Positions 8,609-18,038 of a DNA stretch of 20,003 nt are shown here, one piece after another (position 1 is the stretch's first letter; the number at the start of each line of letters is the position of its first letter). The notes beneath the pieces are model-generated. The model was not told the origin of the DNA. It worked only from the letters and a program-made list of their open reading frames with translations, and did no database searches. Both the position numbers and the translations under genes were made by a program. The stretch is from Pelargonium cotyledonis. Lineage: Eukaryota; Streptophyta; Magnoliopsida; Geraniales; Geraniaceae. Where the stretch lies: assembly GCA_036897625.1 (NCBI GenBank), contig JAYMTA010001446.1, positions 1 through 20,003 on the forward strand, written 5' to 3'.

Positions 8609-10246
8609 TCCATCCCATAATCGGCCATAGAGAGATTATCATTCATTGGCATTCAGCAAAATAAGATTTCCTTCACTGGAGCTCGCATTTCCTCTTGAAT
8701 CATAGCCTTCAGACTCCAAATTCTAGTGGAGTCGGGTAAAGGTGGGCCAGCAGCTCTAGTTACTTTCTTCCTGATCACTGTTGAGGAGCAGGGTGAAAAT
8801 ACCATCACTAGAGTGGCCTGCTTCTGGATATTGTAGTTAGCCAGTTCCTGTTCATGTGGATCAAAATTGACTTATTGTTAGCACACACGTAATATTGTAA
8901 TTTATGTCTCATATTATTATCAAAACCGGTTAATGGAATTGGTCTGTGTATATAAAGTGAATAAATTGTGATAGATAAGATTTATTCACTCGGGACCCAA
9001 CTTTTAGCCTAATGTGTAGTTTGCAAGTTTCCTATCACGAGACTGACTAAAGGGAGAAAACCGTGTTAAGGCTAGTGGGCTTATAGCCCGCTAATCTTAA
9101 AGAGATAGAGTTTATTTCTACAAGTTAACCCATTTAAGTTAGAGGCCCAATATAATATTTAATTATTTGGCCCAAACTTGTGCTAGCTATATGTATATTT
9201 TATTATATATATTTAGGACATGGCCTTCACTTAGAAAAAGAAGAAGAACTGTTGCTGTGCTCTCTCATCTCTCTCTCTCCCTTTTCTGCAAAAAAAAACA
9301 AATTGGGAATATAAGTTGAATAGAGCAACAATCAAAGGTAGGAGCTGCTGAAAATTTCTACCTTCAAGAGGTAAGTATTTCTTTTATACTTTGTAATCCT
9401 AACCTCTAAAATATTTCTATCAGTTCCTGGTCATCCTCAAGCAGTTTTCCTGCATATATACAAGACTCGCATATTTTGGAACATTTATCTGGTTCTGATT
9501 TGGCTTCAGCTTGTTTAAAATCTTGCCCTTAACGTTTGCAATGGTATCACATAGTTGAACATCAAGAGTAATGGTCTCCCCACTCCAAAACTTAACAAAT
9601 ATCTGAATCCATGAGGGTAACATCTCTAACATAGATTCTTCTTTAATATCATAACAAGCCAAGATCTTATGATCCTCAAGCTGCACTCCAGTGTAACTCA
9701 GAGAACGACCAGTAACAGGTAAACATGTCATGCTGCTAAATAGTACTTCTCCACTTGATGCTTTCACAAAAACTGATAGGACGTCCTTTGAGTTAAAAAC
9801 CATGTGAAAGGTAGAATGGTTTTCGGTACTTACAGTTACAGAGGCCACTGTCATGTCATCATCAAGTACCACTCCATTACGGACAAGAGTATATTGATCC
9901 GAACGAATTCCCTCCTTCAACTGAATCATTGATTTAATATTTTGGATGGTATCATAAGTCCTTGCTTCAACCTCTATTGTTTTCTGATTTGATGGTGTCT
10001 TGACAAATATTTTCTGTCTAACTGATGTTTGTTGAACAAGATTGAGAGAGGTATGTATCCTTCTGAACACCATAATCAACCAGGCTTTTTCCATTCTTGA
10101 GCTGGGTACCATCGAAAAAGAGCTCCTGAAGATATTAGGAGACGACTTCCTTCTCATGCATCAATGCTTTTAAATTTTGGATTGTCTCAGTTTTCTTAAC
10201 CAATCGATAACGCCACTGTTTTGGTAATGTTCAAGTATATATTTAT
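8578..10246 (-). pseudogene. Decayed polyubiquitin-like gene, about five divergent units
   Basis: Reading the minus strand from a plausible acceptor (CCACAG, exon start 10246), ubiquitin-like units follow head to tail. Unit 1: I-N-I-Y-L-N-I-T-K-T-V-A-L, frame change near 10200, then T-I-Q-N-L-K-A-L-M-H-E-K-E, a TAA, and G-K-S-L-V-D-Y-G-V-Q-K-D-T. A second frame change lies in a CT run near 10057. Unit 2: Q-K-I-F-V-K-T-P-S-N-Q-K-T-I-E-V-E, the best preserved. Unit 3 lacks the central helix but keeps V-Q-L-E-D-H-K-I-L-A-C-Y-D-I-K. Unit 4: I-Q-I-F-V-K-F-W-S-G-E-T-I-T-L-D-V, then a frame change in a TA run (about 9454-9460) before A-G-K-L-L-E-D-D-Q-E-L; it is then cut by a solo LTR and resumes E-L-A-N-Y-N-I-Q-K. 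Unit 5 has an in-frame TGA before M-A-D-Y-G-M-D. No unit ends in the R-L-R-G-G needed for conjugation. The 245-codon open frame (10157-9420) is not an intact protein. Confidence 0.8.
8849..9422 (+). mobile_element. Solo LTR inserted in the ubiquitin-like relic
   Basis: A 574 bp block begins TGTTCATG and ends CTATCA, and is flanked by the 5 bp duplication GTTCC (8844-8848 and 9423-9427). Removing the block and one GTTCC restores the continuous ubiquitin frame D-D-Q-E-L-A-N-Y. Five-base duplications and TG...CA ends define an LTR. No second LTR, primer site or coding region is present, so it is a solo LTR left by recombination. Inside, on the plus strand, are GGCCCA boxes (9144-9149 and 9169-9174), a TATA-like run (about 9204-9213), a CT-rich leader (about 9259-9284) and AAGAG|GTAAGTA (splice-donor-like, 9371), as expected for the U3-R-U5 of a Copia-like element. 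Superfamily is inferred. Confidence 0.85.
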
Positions 10247-11076
10247 CTGTGGCACAGAATAATACACTTTCCTTAGAGCGGGCAGAAGTTGACATTACAA
10301 GTCACAACAATAATTGTATAGAACCACTGTTGTTAATTAGATTCCTCATCAAGATAAAACAATATGTAACTCCGATGCAGCTACCTAATAAATCTGAAAA
10401 TGAAAACTTTGTCATAAAGCATGCATTACAAGGAACGTCATTGATACTTCGTACATACAACAAATACATAACATGTCTTCAATATAAGTGCCTGAAAACA
10501 GAAGATGAAGACAAACAAGGAAGTTTGGACAAAAGCTATCATGCCTCTGGTTGCAACGCGTTTGTATAGTAAATACCACATAGAGTACGTATCACCACGT
10601 TTTCAATCAATACTGCATCAATCTATTGAGGCAAAAAAACCACACATACACACACCAATACACTACTACTATTACAAGGTGCACTATGAAGTAACTCTTT
10701 AATAGTTCTAATACACAAATCACATGTCATGCAATGCACTTCTAGAAGCCTAGCGTGCACCACAAGGTAGAGGATACAGCTAAACACAGCCAAATCAGAG
10801 AAAGTATGGCCAAATTGCATTAAACCTCATCATGGATGGAATTCACCTCACTACTCTTATGTGAAACAAAACAAAACAAAAAAATCTAACATCGATCTAA
10901 TCCAATGACAGAAAACCCCTAAATTTGGAACAAACACATAAATTGAGCTTCAGAAACTAATTTACCAACGGCCAAAAATGAAGCTAAAATACTCCACCAA
11001 CTAGAATGAATCAAAACAATAGCAAGAACCATTGAAAACTAAATTCAATTGTGAAAATGAGAGAGACAAGTGAAAC
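10247..11076 (-). other. Probable intron of the ubiquitin-like gene
   Basis: An 830 bp stretch without recognisable coding sequence. It is bounded on the minus strand by a GTTTCA donor (11076) and a TGTGCCACAG acceptor, which would join the candidate exon 1 to unit 1 in phase 0. An additional small exon inside cannot be excluded. Confidence 0.4.
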
Positions 11077-11166
11077 CTTTTCTTCTTCTACTCCACCAGG
11101 AGAAGCAGAGGAAATGGAGTTGGATCTGCGATCATCGACGAGGTCTGCTAGCGGCAGTGCTGCCAT
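11077..11166 (-). CDS. Candidate first exon, N-terminal extension of the ubiquitin-like gene
   Basis: On the minus strand, ATG at 11166-11164 opens 30 codons: M-A-A-L-P-L-A-D-L-V-D-D-R-R, a Ser-rich stretch, then G-G-V-E-E-E-K. It ends G-A-A-A-A-G|GTTTCA, a plausible donor. Splicing to 10246 in phase 0 puts the first Ile of the ubiquitin fold directly after this leader. I do not recognise the peptide. Because the downstream units are broken, this exon belongs to a dead gene unless transcripts show otherwise. It could also be the start of an unrelated short gene. Confidence 0.35.
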
Positions 11167-11199
11167 GGAGATCAAAAACCCTAACTCTGATTTTGAAGA

Positions 11200-11216
11200 T
11201 AAAAAAAAAAAAAAAA
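11200..11216. repeat. Poly(A) run of about 17
   Basis: Homopolymer in the leader of the candidate exon. On the minus strand it reads as poly(T) and is the first T run of four or more downstream of the tRNA, so it may be the only RNA polymerase III stop available. Confidence 0.8.
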
Positions 11217-11314
11217 AGAGAGCTCAGATGTGCGGTTTTTCGTCCGGAGGTCGGACGGTCGTGACAGACCCAACTGTCACCGGTTGAACAGATCAATCAT
11301 CATAGCTCATGAGA

Positions 11315-11385
11315 TGCACCAGCCGGGAATCGAACCCGGGTCTGTACCGTGGCAGGGGACTATTCTACCACTAGACCACTGGTGC
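11315..11385 (-). tRNA. tRNA-Gly, anticodon GCC
   Basis: Minus strand, 71 nt, no intron. The acceptor stem GCACCAG/CTGGTGC pairs perfectly, the D arm reads GTCTAGTGGTAGAAT, the T arm CGGGTTCGATTCCCG has the B box GGTTCGATTCC, and A73 is the discriminator. The anticodon loop CTGCCAC places GCC at 11353-11351. The anticodon stem is GTCCC (27-31) against GGTAC (39-43), so position 29 is C opposite U41, where the usual plant gene has A29-U41. No TTTT terminator follows closely on the minus strand; the first T run is about 100 bases downstream. Identity is certain; full activity is open. Confidence 0.95.
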
Positions 11386-12226
11386 TTTTGTTCTTCTGAC
11401 CATTTGTGTTTAATGTAGTAATATGTTTATTGCTGTTTTTTTTTTTTTTTCTAAAAATTTTTGAAATGAAATGTTATGTTTTTTCTTGAATGTTTAGAAG
11501 AGAAATAAACTGCCGCATAGTTCGTTAAAATCTCAACTATAATACAATAAAACTAGCCCGTGTCCTCAAGAAATATTGACGCACAACACCAAAACAAAAT
11601 TCGCCGACTCATATAAAAAAAAGTTTTAACAAGAGAAGACGTAACAAAACTTCCAACAATAGAAGTCCTACCATAATATAAACAAATTAAAAAATAACCA
11701 AAATATGAAGAAAAATAAAATTTATCTACTCGTAATAAACATACTCCCACAAACTAGTATGTAGTGGAGACAGATATGATAACAAGACGTTTGTATAAAA
11801 ATCATACAAGATGAAGCAGTAGTCAGTGGAAGAAGTGAATTAATAAGATCAAATTTGAAGAACATGTGTTTATTTACATAACTAAGTCATCTGTGCTTTA
11901 ATACTGGTACCTGTCCTTGGGTACCTTGAGCCTATTTGGTCCTTGCATTATAAGCAAAGTGGTGTGTTTCGATCAGTTTCTGAGGGAAACGACAGGAAGT
12001 AAATACTAAAAGAAATAATATTACTTATAATACAAATGCTCCCATTTTTTCAAATGAAGTTCAAAAATGCAACAAGAGTACATATGCATATATACTCAGA
12101 TTGCATGCACTGAGTAAACTAATTGACAAACAGCCTATCACAAAGCCAGCATCATATAATACACATCACATCCTTCTTCATACAAACAAGAAGTTGAGAA
12201 CCAGACATGACCATACAAGGAAGTTG
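11386..12226. other. Intergenic and kinesin 3'UTR
   Basis: No gene recognised. A poly(T) tract lies near 11437-11450. The right part is the 3'UTR of the minus-strand kinesin gene, whose polyadenylation site I cannot place. Confidence 0.5.
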
Positions 12227-15200
12227 CTAATGTCTTCTCAGGGTAATGAATGGGGTGGAACTCAAGTGTTGTGCCACCTGAGGTGATAAGCCATCACTGC
12301 CTGTTTTGTGCATGAAACCAGGCATTGGAGTGAGTGGCATTTTGTTCTCCAATGGGCTTAATGGAGCCTGACTTTGTATTGCCATCCCCAACCGCCCCTT
12401 GGCTGGTCGCAAGCATGCTAGGTAGCCCCTTAGCTGGTTGTTGCATATAGGAAGTTTAGTAGCTTGTACCGTCCCTTCATTCTCCTTTGCAACTGGAGCT
12501 CCACTAGGGTCCTGTAAGTACACACAGATGATGTTTACGTCACATACAATCACAAAATGACTATAAACCCAAAAAGAAGATATGTAGAATAAAGAATGAC
12601 ATACCCCAAATATGAGAAATGTAAAGGCCTGATTGTCTGCACCAAGGTAGATCTCAATCAGCTTCCTCAAATCAGCCAGGGTTGTTTCCTTTACAACCTT
12701 GAGGGTGGTAATGAACTTGCCAGGATTTTCCTTTGACGCCTCCCATTTGACGTAGATTTCTATCTGATCATCAGAGGTGTTGTCAGCTGAAGGGTTGTAG
12801 TTCTCATCAAATGACTTCACTGGAAGTGCTCCACTTGTTTCTTTCAAAGGGACAACTTTCTGAACCTCCAAGATATTCTCGAAAGATTTTGCAGGAGAGT
12901 CTCCTCCAGTTGTCAACGCTGGATCAATATTTTCAGACCTTCTTTTAGCAGGTATAGAAGTTCCAACGTGTTGCGAGAGCTCCCGGTGGTTCCCACAGAG
13001 GGTAAATATGTTTTGGATCCTCACGCGTCGGGAAGATGCAGATTCTTTTCCATTTTCTGGTTCATTTCTTAACCCTGCTAATAGGGCCTCTCGTTCGCTT
13101 ATATTCCCTGCACTGAAGTTGATCCCAGGACTAGACCCGCCAACCATTTTGCTTGAACACACTCTCTTTTCCTCTATGATTTCCTTCTCCACTTCATCTT
13201 CCATATTCTCTTTATGTTCATCCTCTTCTTCTTCCTCAAAAACAGTGCTCAGACATACTCTGTCACCATATTTTGTTGCAAAATTATCATGATCATCAGA
13301 CAGCTCATTTATAGTACTCAGATGAGGATGATTCAAAAAGCCTTGAACACCACCACCACTGTCGGATTGTTGGACAAATCCAGCTACATGTTTCACATCA
13401 CGACTAAATGTTTCTTGGTCACCCATGTCCAAGTCCATTGATTTTACCATCCCTGGGTCCTCATCAGCATAAATCCCCATCAGCCTTTTAGCAAAACTGC
13501 TTCCCTCCATATCCTTTGAGCCGATTTGATCACCATTTCCTCCTTTCGAACGGCATAGCTCAGATTCGATTTCCTCCAATCGCCTTCGAAGCATTTCAAC
13601 TTCCTGCTGCTGCTGCAGTATCTTTTCTTCCATTCTCCTTCTCTCCAACTCAACAAACTCATTGGCCATACGTTGGCACTCCTCCAACTTCTCCTCCAGC
13701 TCACGTTTCAGAATCTGGGTCTGCTCATTGACCTTCAAATTAATCTCCTCTTCACTAGCTCCAGATCCCTTGACTTCCACAGTCTTAAGTTTAGCTCTTA
13801 GAGCCGCAACTTCTTCTTCTTTCTTTGAGAGTTCTTTGCGAGCTTCGTTGCATTCTTTCTCTCTGAGCTTGTTCTCAGTTTGTAGCTTGTAGATAAACTG
13901 GTCCATGGCTGCAATCCTTGATCCTAAAAGCACCGAAGAATCATCATTCCCAGCTTTATCCTTAATTGGCGTGTGAGGGCCACGAACAATACACTTTGCT
14001 TTTGCTCCATACTCAAGAGTAGATATTGTCTTGTGAATCTCCTTAGGATCAGGACTTGCACACAGAATCATCAAAATTTTGGATTTATCGTCCTCAAAAG
14101 AATCCTGAACAAAAGACAGTCATATAAAATCAGACCTACGGTGAAACCACATGAACAACCATGACCAAGTAGCATGAGTAGAACTCACCTGTAGAAGCAT
14201 GGTCAGCTTGCTATCTCTAAAGGGGACATGAGAGTCACCATTTGCAATAGATTCAACCACTCTTTTTAGAGCAATATTTCCTTGGTTGATCTTGGCTGTC
14301 TGTAATTCAAGCAAAACCAATATCAGTCATCTCTAATGGTAAAATGATGGCTGATGACAAAGTTAGCAAATTTGGCTCGAAAGATTTTACCTGCATTTTT
14401 GCCTCAAATCCAATTTGGCCGGCTTGCTCAATATTTTCAGAACCTGCCATGTCAACGAGCATCAGCCGTCCTCCCACTGTAGGGACATCAAGTATTATCT
14501 GCAAAAAGACCAGAATTGTTATGTTATTGCCACAAAACTTAATCTATGTTAGCGTCTGCTACAAAATCAAAAGAATTATACCATGCAGTGACTTCGGGAA
14601 CTTCTCTCATTACACAATGTGCTCTTGACTATCCTTCTCTTCTCCACTTTCTGAATCTCCTTTGATATCTTTACAGCTTCAGTTCCAGAAATGAAAGTTG
14701 CATTCTTTGCTTTCTTTCCCATCACTTCTAGTCTCACCTACAAATGCAAACAATCAATTTTGCATACACTAAAAGAACAGAAAAATGCAGACTGATATAC
14801 CACCAACAAGATAGAACACCTATAAGTTCATAGGTTCCTCAACAAAGGTCGTTAATTGCTACCCTTGAAGGCTGTAATTACTAAATATCTTGAAGCTTCC
14901 GAAGGGATTAAAATGGCTCCCAACGCCAACACATGACTACTATCATTAGAAAGCAACAGAACTTCAGTCACTTCAACACGATATTGTTGATTATATTAAC
15001 GCTAGTACTCATAATGATAATCCCTCTCCTAACTAGAGATCCTCTTTAATAATAACCAGTTAAATTAATCTACAACATATAACTATATAAGACCACCATG
15101 ATTGCAGAGGCTAGCCTAACTATATACACATTCCTAGTTCATATCATCAAGACCAATAAAGCTCATAGTGAAACAGCACAATGTCTGGAGCTTCTTGTCA

Positions 15201-16077
15201 GCTACATAAAATCAATCATACATTTCTAGGTGTTCCAGATAATCAACTAAAAAATTGCACTAAATATTTTTTTTATATAAAAAGAGGACATTGGGATCCA
15301 AATTCCAAACAACATATTTGAAAAAATTAAACTAATTTTCATAGATAAATGTAAAGGGACAATTGACATCTAAATCACAATAAAGTTGAAGAACAACAAA
15401 TCCAAGAATTAGAAAGTTGGAGAGAAACAATAAGTCACCTTTGATGCACTGCCACTCTTAGGCCAGCCAAGGCCAAACCCTCCACCATTGCTAGATAAAA
15501 GATCATAAATTTCCTCGTTGTAGATCTCCAGAACCGTAACCTGAACAAACATGGTAGGACTGAGACGCTCACCGTCCACCTCGTTCTCGAACTCCCCTTC
15601 TCCCAAAATGTCTTTTAGAGACCTGTATACAATCCCAGGTTGCTTCGAACACCCAAACATCGTGTGACTCTTGCCGGACCCTGTCGGACCGTACATCATT
15701 ATAGTACACTTGTCCCCAAGCTTCACGCCGTTGATTCTTGACTGAATGAACTTCTTGTAGAAGGTATCAAGATCCTCTTCCTCCGACAAAGAAATGCCGT
15801 CGAGGCTGAAATCTCTGTACCCAATATCGGCCCGAACCCGGCAGGTCTGCCGATCCGGGTTGATCTGCAAGACGGAGATGGGTTTGTCTTTCCGGTCGGG
15901 GTAGTCGCGAATCCGACCGACGACCTCAACTGGGTGGTCGCCGGGAGGGGTTTCTCGGACTGCTGAGATCGGATGGGGAGATGGGTGAGGGGTTCTTGAG
16001 ATGTTGAATTGAAGACGGTGCTTGGACTGTGGAGTCCTCAGGTGGGTCTGGATCGACCGGGAAGGAGTCGGAGCCAT
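12227..16077 (-). CDS. KIN10A: Kinesin-10 motor, KIN10A/PAKRP2-like, complete
   Basis: Six exons on the minus strand: 16077-15439, 14737-14582, 14498-14391, 14299-14189, 14104-12605 and 12511-12227; all introns GT-AG, CDS 2799 nt, 932 aa. The motor domain starts near residue 49 (H-P-V-E-V-V-G-R-I-R). P-loop G-P-T-G-S-G-K-S at 130-137 (Pro and Ser replace the usual Gln and Thr, as in plant kinesin-10), switch I N-E-R-S-S-R-S-H at 256-263, switch II D-M-A-G-S-E at 281-286. The neck follows the motor, then a coiled coil (about 405-523), an acidic stretch (about 628-634), a conserved R-I-Q-N-I-F-T-L-C-G segment (700-709) and the tail S-T-P-F-I-T-L-R-R-H. The whole length follows Arabidopsis PAKRP2, a phragmoplast kinesin thought to carry Golgi-derived vesicles along microtubules to the forming cell plate. 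It is somewhat longer than the Arabidopsis protein. The last intron (12604-12512, 93 bp) is in frame and stop-free, so a retained form would add 31 residues. Confidence 0.95.
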
Positions 16078-16323
16078 TTCTGGGTGTGTGTGTTTTTTTG
16101 TGTGCAGAGAAACTGAGTTGAGAAAATAAAAATTGGGACTCTACGTAGAATCTATGGGCGATTTAGAACGAAAGATTGAAAATTGATTGCAGAAATGGTG
16201 GGTGATTTACTTAAATTTCTGGGTATTTCCCAAAGAACTGTGGAGAGAGGAAAGCAGATTCAGAGAGAGATGTGAAGTTAGAAGGAAAAGGAAAATAGAT
16301 GAATTTGAAGTTTGAAGGAAAAG

Positions 16324-16334
16324 TAGCCGTTACG
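16324..16334 (-). promoter_or_regulatory. MSA-like mitotic element upstream of KIN10A
   Basis: Minus strand CGTAACGGCTA, 247 bp upstream of the start codon, matches the M-phase-specific activator consensus YCYAACGGYYA at all but one position and keeps the AACGG core. MSA elements bind three-repeat MYB factors and drive G2/M expression, which fits a phragmoplast kinesin. Confidence 0.6.
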
Positions 16335-16443
16335 ATTCTAACGTCTCTTTTCTCGATGGAACACTTAACCCTCAGCGGTGAATCGACTTGTCGTCTTGTA
16401 TCTCGTGAATTGGCCTTGAGAAGAGAAACGTATTTGAACTGTC

Positions 16444-16473
16444 TGGGCCTAAATGGGCCAGTCTTTAGGCCCA
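16444..16473. promoter_or_regulatory. Cluster of three site II motifs in an inverted repeat
   Basis: TGGGCC at 16444-16449 and 16454-16459 and GGCCCA at 16468-16473. The outer two form a perfect 10 bp inverted repeat (TGGGCCTAAA and TTTAGGCCCA) with a 10 bp spacer containing the third. Site II motifs recruit TCP factors in plant cell-cycle and ribosomal genes; this cluster lies 367-396 bp upstream of the kinesin ATG. Confidence 0.6.
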
Positions 16474-16533
16474 TTATGGAATTTAATGCATAAAATATAT
16501 TTAGAAGCCATCGCGTTCTTCTCACTTTGGAAT

Positions 16534-16867
16534 TTAAAACTCTCCCATAGAATTAGGCACAAATAAACATCATTTGTCATTTGTAATGGAGGGACAAAGG
16601 CGTTGGGATCATGATTCCTTTTTTCCTGATTTATGCATGGATCAAAATTCGAAGTATTAAAACCTTTTTATTCAAATCAATATTTGTTGGCCTTCAAATC
16701 TAAGATCATTTAGGTGTAAAGATAGAGTTGAATAATGAGACATGTCTTAAGTAAGCTTTCTACTGGATTCAAAACTCAAGTATGAGATTAAGTCCATGTT
16801 TTATGATAAGCTCATGGTTGGGTCTTGAATTGGATGCGAGCTTAAGTCTTAGGTCAAGGTTGGGTAG
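16534..16867. other. Intergenic, no gene seen
   Basis: Between the kinesin promoter and the TRIM-like element. I see no coding region or recognisable repeat. Confidence 0.5.
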
Positions 16868-16872
16868 GGTAT

Positions 16873-17889
16873 TGTTGAAGTATGTGAAATAAGTCCCACA
16901 GCGAATAAATATAAAGTGAAAAAGGTTACATATAATGGTGCATGTGAAACCATGCTAATTTTAGTAGTAGAAGCCCAAGCTATTGTGTTTAGCATTTTAT
17001 TGAAAATTAACATGGCATCAAAGCTAAGCCGCCTCTCTCTCAAAAAACCCTAGTGCCGCCTCTCTCTTTTTGCTAGGGTTTGAGTACAGTTGCAACCGTC
17101 TCTAACTGCTTTGCCGTCGGAGATTTGTCTTCGGTATCGCCAAGAGACGCTGGAGTCCAAGCAACGCGCCGTCTTCCGTTCCAATCTGGGTCTTACCGGT
17201 AGTATCCTTAGTTTTTTAGTTTGTTGTCTGTTTTCCCTTGTTGGAAGTTTGTTTTTGCGTGTTTTTTTGATAGTTTAGATATGTCTTCCCTTATTGGAAG
17301 TGGTTGCTATGGTGATTCACAATCCGATACGGATAGTGAAGTCTGGGATAGCCTTGTCGGGTCTCGAGTTAGGACCCGAGATTTGCTATCTTGAAAGGTT
17401 TTGGTTGTTCTTAAGACTCATGATATTGTCTCTAAAGGGTTAGAAATCAGCAATGTATGGGCTAGAGTTTGCTTTGGTTTGTACGTCTATGTCTGGTTTA
17501 GTTTGAGTATGTTAGGGTATTAATGTATTAAATTTTTTGAGTATTAATGAAATATCATTTTTCCCCTAAAAAAAACATGGTATTAGAGCTGATTTTGATC
17601 CATATTTTGCTCAAAGGTGGCCCGTTTATGTTGCCTCCCCTAGTAGTCTCCGGCCCGCTTGTAAGTGGATATGCTTACAGCTTCCCACATGTGGAAGAGA
17701 AATGCCTACACGAGAGGGGGAGTGTCGATTGTAAACCCCCGATTGTGCACCTTTCAATCTCACCGATAAAAGAAAAAATGTCTCACATCGGATAAATATA
17801 AAATTGAAAAATCCTACTAATAAGGTTGACCTTTTAATATGAGAATCTCAAGCCATTAATTGTTTGTAGACCAATCTTGAAATTGCACA
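16873..17889 (+). mobile_element. TRIM-like LTR retroelement, interrupted by a nested insertion
   Basis: Left LTR 16873-17012 (TGTTGAAG...TTAACA). A tRNA-iMet-type primer-binding site follows at once (TGGCATCAAAGC; the intact copy after the nested insertion reads TGGTATTAGAGC). A short non-coding interior ends in a purine tract GAGAGGGGGAG (about 17712-17722), and the right LTR is 17723-17889 (TGTCGATT...TTGCACA). The LTRs share a block around CCCACA(T/G)CGGATAAATATAAA and similar 3' ends, but are well diverged. Flanks are GGTAT (16868-16872) and GGTAC (17890-17894), a 5 bp duplication with one transition. Without the nested insert and its extra target copy it is about 450 bp with no protein gene, the size of a TRIM (terminal-repeat retrotransposon in miniature). 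It is old, judged by LTR divergence. Confidence 0.7.
17026..17573 (+). mobile_element. Poly(A)-tailed retroelement (LINE-derived, non-autonomous) nested in the TRIM
   Basis: A 548 bp insert ends in ATGAAATATC, CCCC and an A run of about eight. It is flanked by a 17 bp duplication, AACATGGCATCAAAGCT (17009-17025) and AACATGGTATTAGAGCT (17574-17590), 14 of 17 identical, all three differences being transitions. Variable long duplications plus a 3' poly(A) are the mark of LINE-type target-primed insertion. The 5' end has GCCGCCTCTCTCT twice about 28 bp apart and AAACCCTAG, like a LINE 5'UTR. No reverse transcriptase is present; only a 37-codon ORF (17281-17394) is seen. It may be an internally deleted L1-type element or a retrocopy of an unknown transcript. 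Confidence 0.6.
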
Positions 17890-17950
17890 GGTACCGGCCA
17901 AATTTGAAGTTATGATGTCTTGTCTCATGGCAGGGGTAGCTCTCTTTTTT

Positions 17951-18038
17951 AACCCATAAATCTCATCACTTACCGTCGAGTAGGAGACTCGATACCGAGA
18001 TCTCAAAGGAAATTTAAATCGGTTCAACCGCTTGCCCA
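17951..18038 (-). mobile_element. Old, partial SINE copy
   Basis: Shares with the SINE at 18539-18737 the order ACCCATAAATC, TACCGTCGA, GACTCGA, GAGATCTCAAAGGAAAT, CAACCGCTTG. Minus-strand head TGGGCAAGCGGTTGAAC corresponds to a tRNA-like A box. The B box is mutated and no poly(A) tail or duplication is evident, so it is an older, 3'-truncated or eroded copy. Confidence 0.6.

Noticed and set aside
8842-9429. 9 bp direct repeat CAGTTCCTG as a Mutator-type target duplication
   Set aside because: No terminal inverted repeats. TG...CA ends plus a 5 bp GTTCC duplication explain every base as a solo LTR.
9420-10157. 245-codon open frame taken as an intact ubiquitin-like protein
   Set aside because: Its N-terminal 35 or so codons and last 10 codons are in the wrong frame relative to the ubiquitin homology; the true reading changes frame at both ends.
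11051-11418. Plus-strand open frames over the poly(A) run and the tRNA
   Set aside because: They read through a homopolymer or across the tRNA gene in antisense; no family resemblance.
12227-14074. 615-codon frame as a single exon
   Set aside because: It reads through a 93 bp intron with good GT-AG sites; splicing restores the known kinesin-10 tail. It also begins at a TTG inside exon 5.
17547-17795. 82-codon plus-strand frame
   Set aside because: It crosses the poly(A) tail, the target duplication, the TRIM interior and the right LTR; not a gene.
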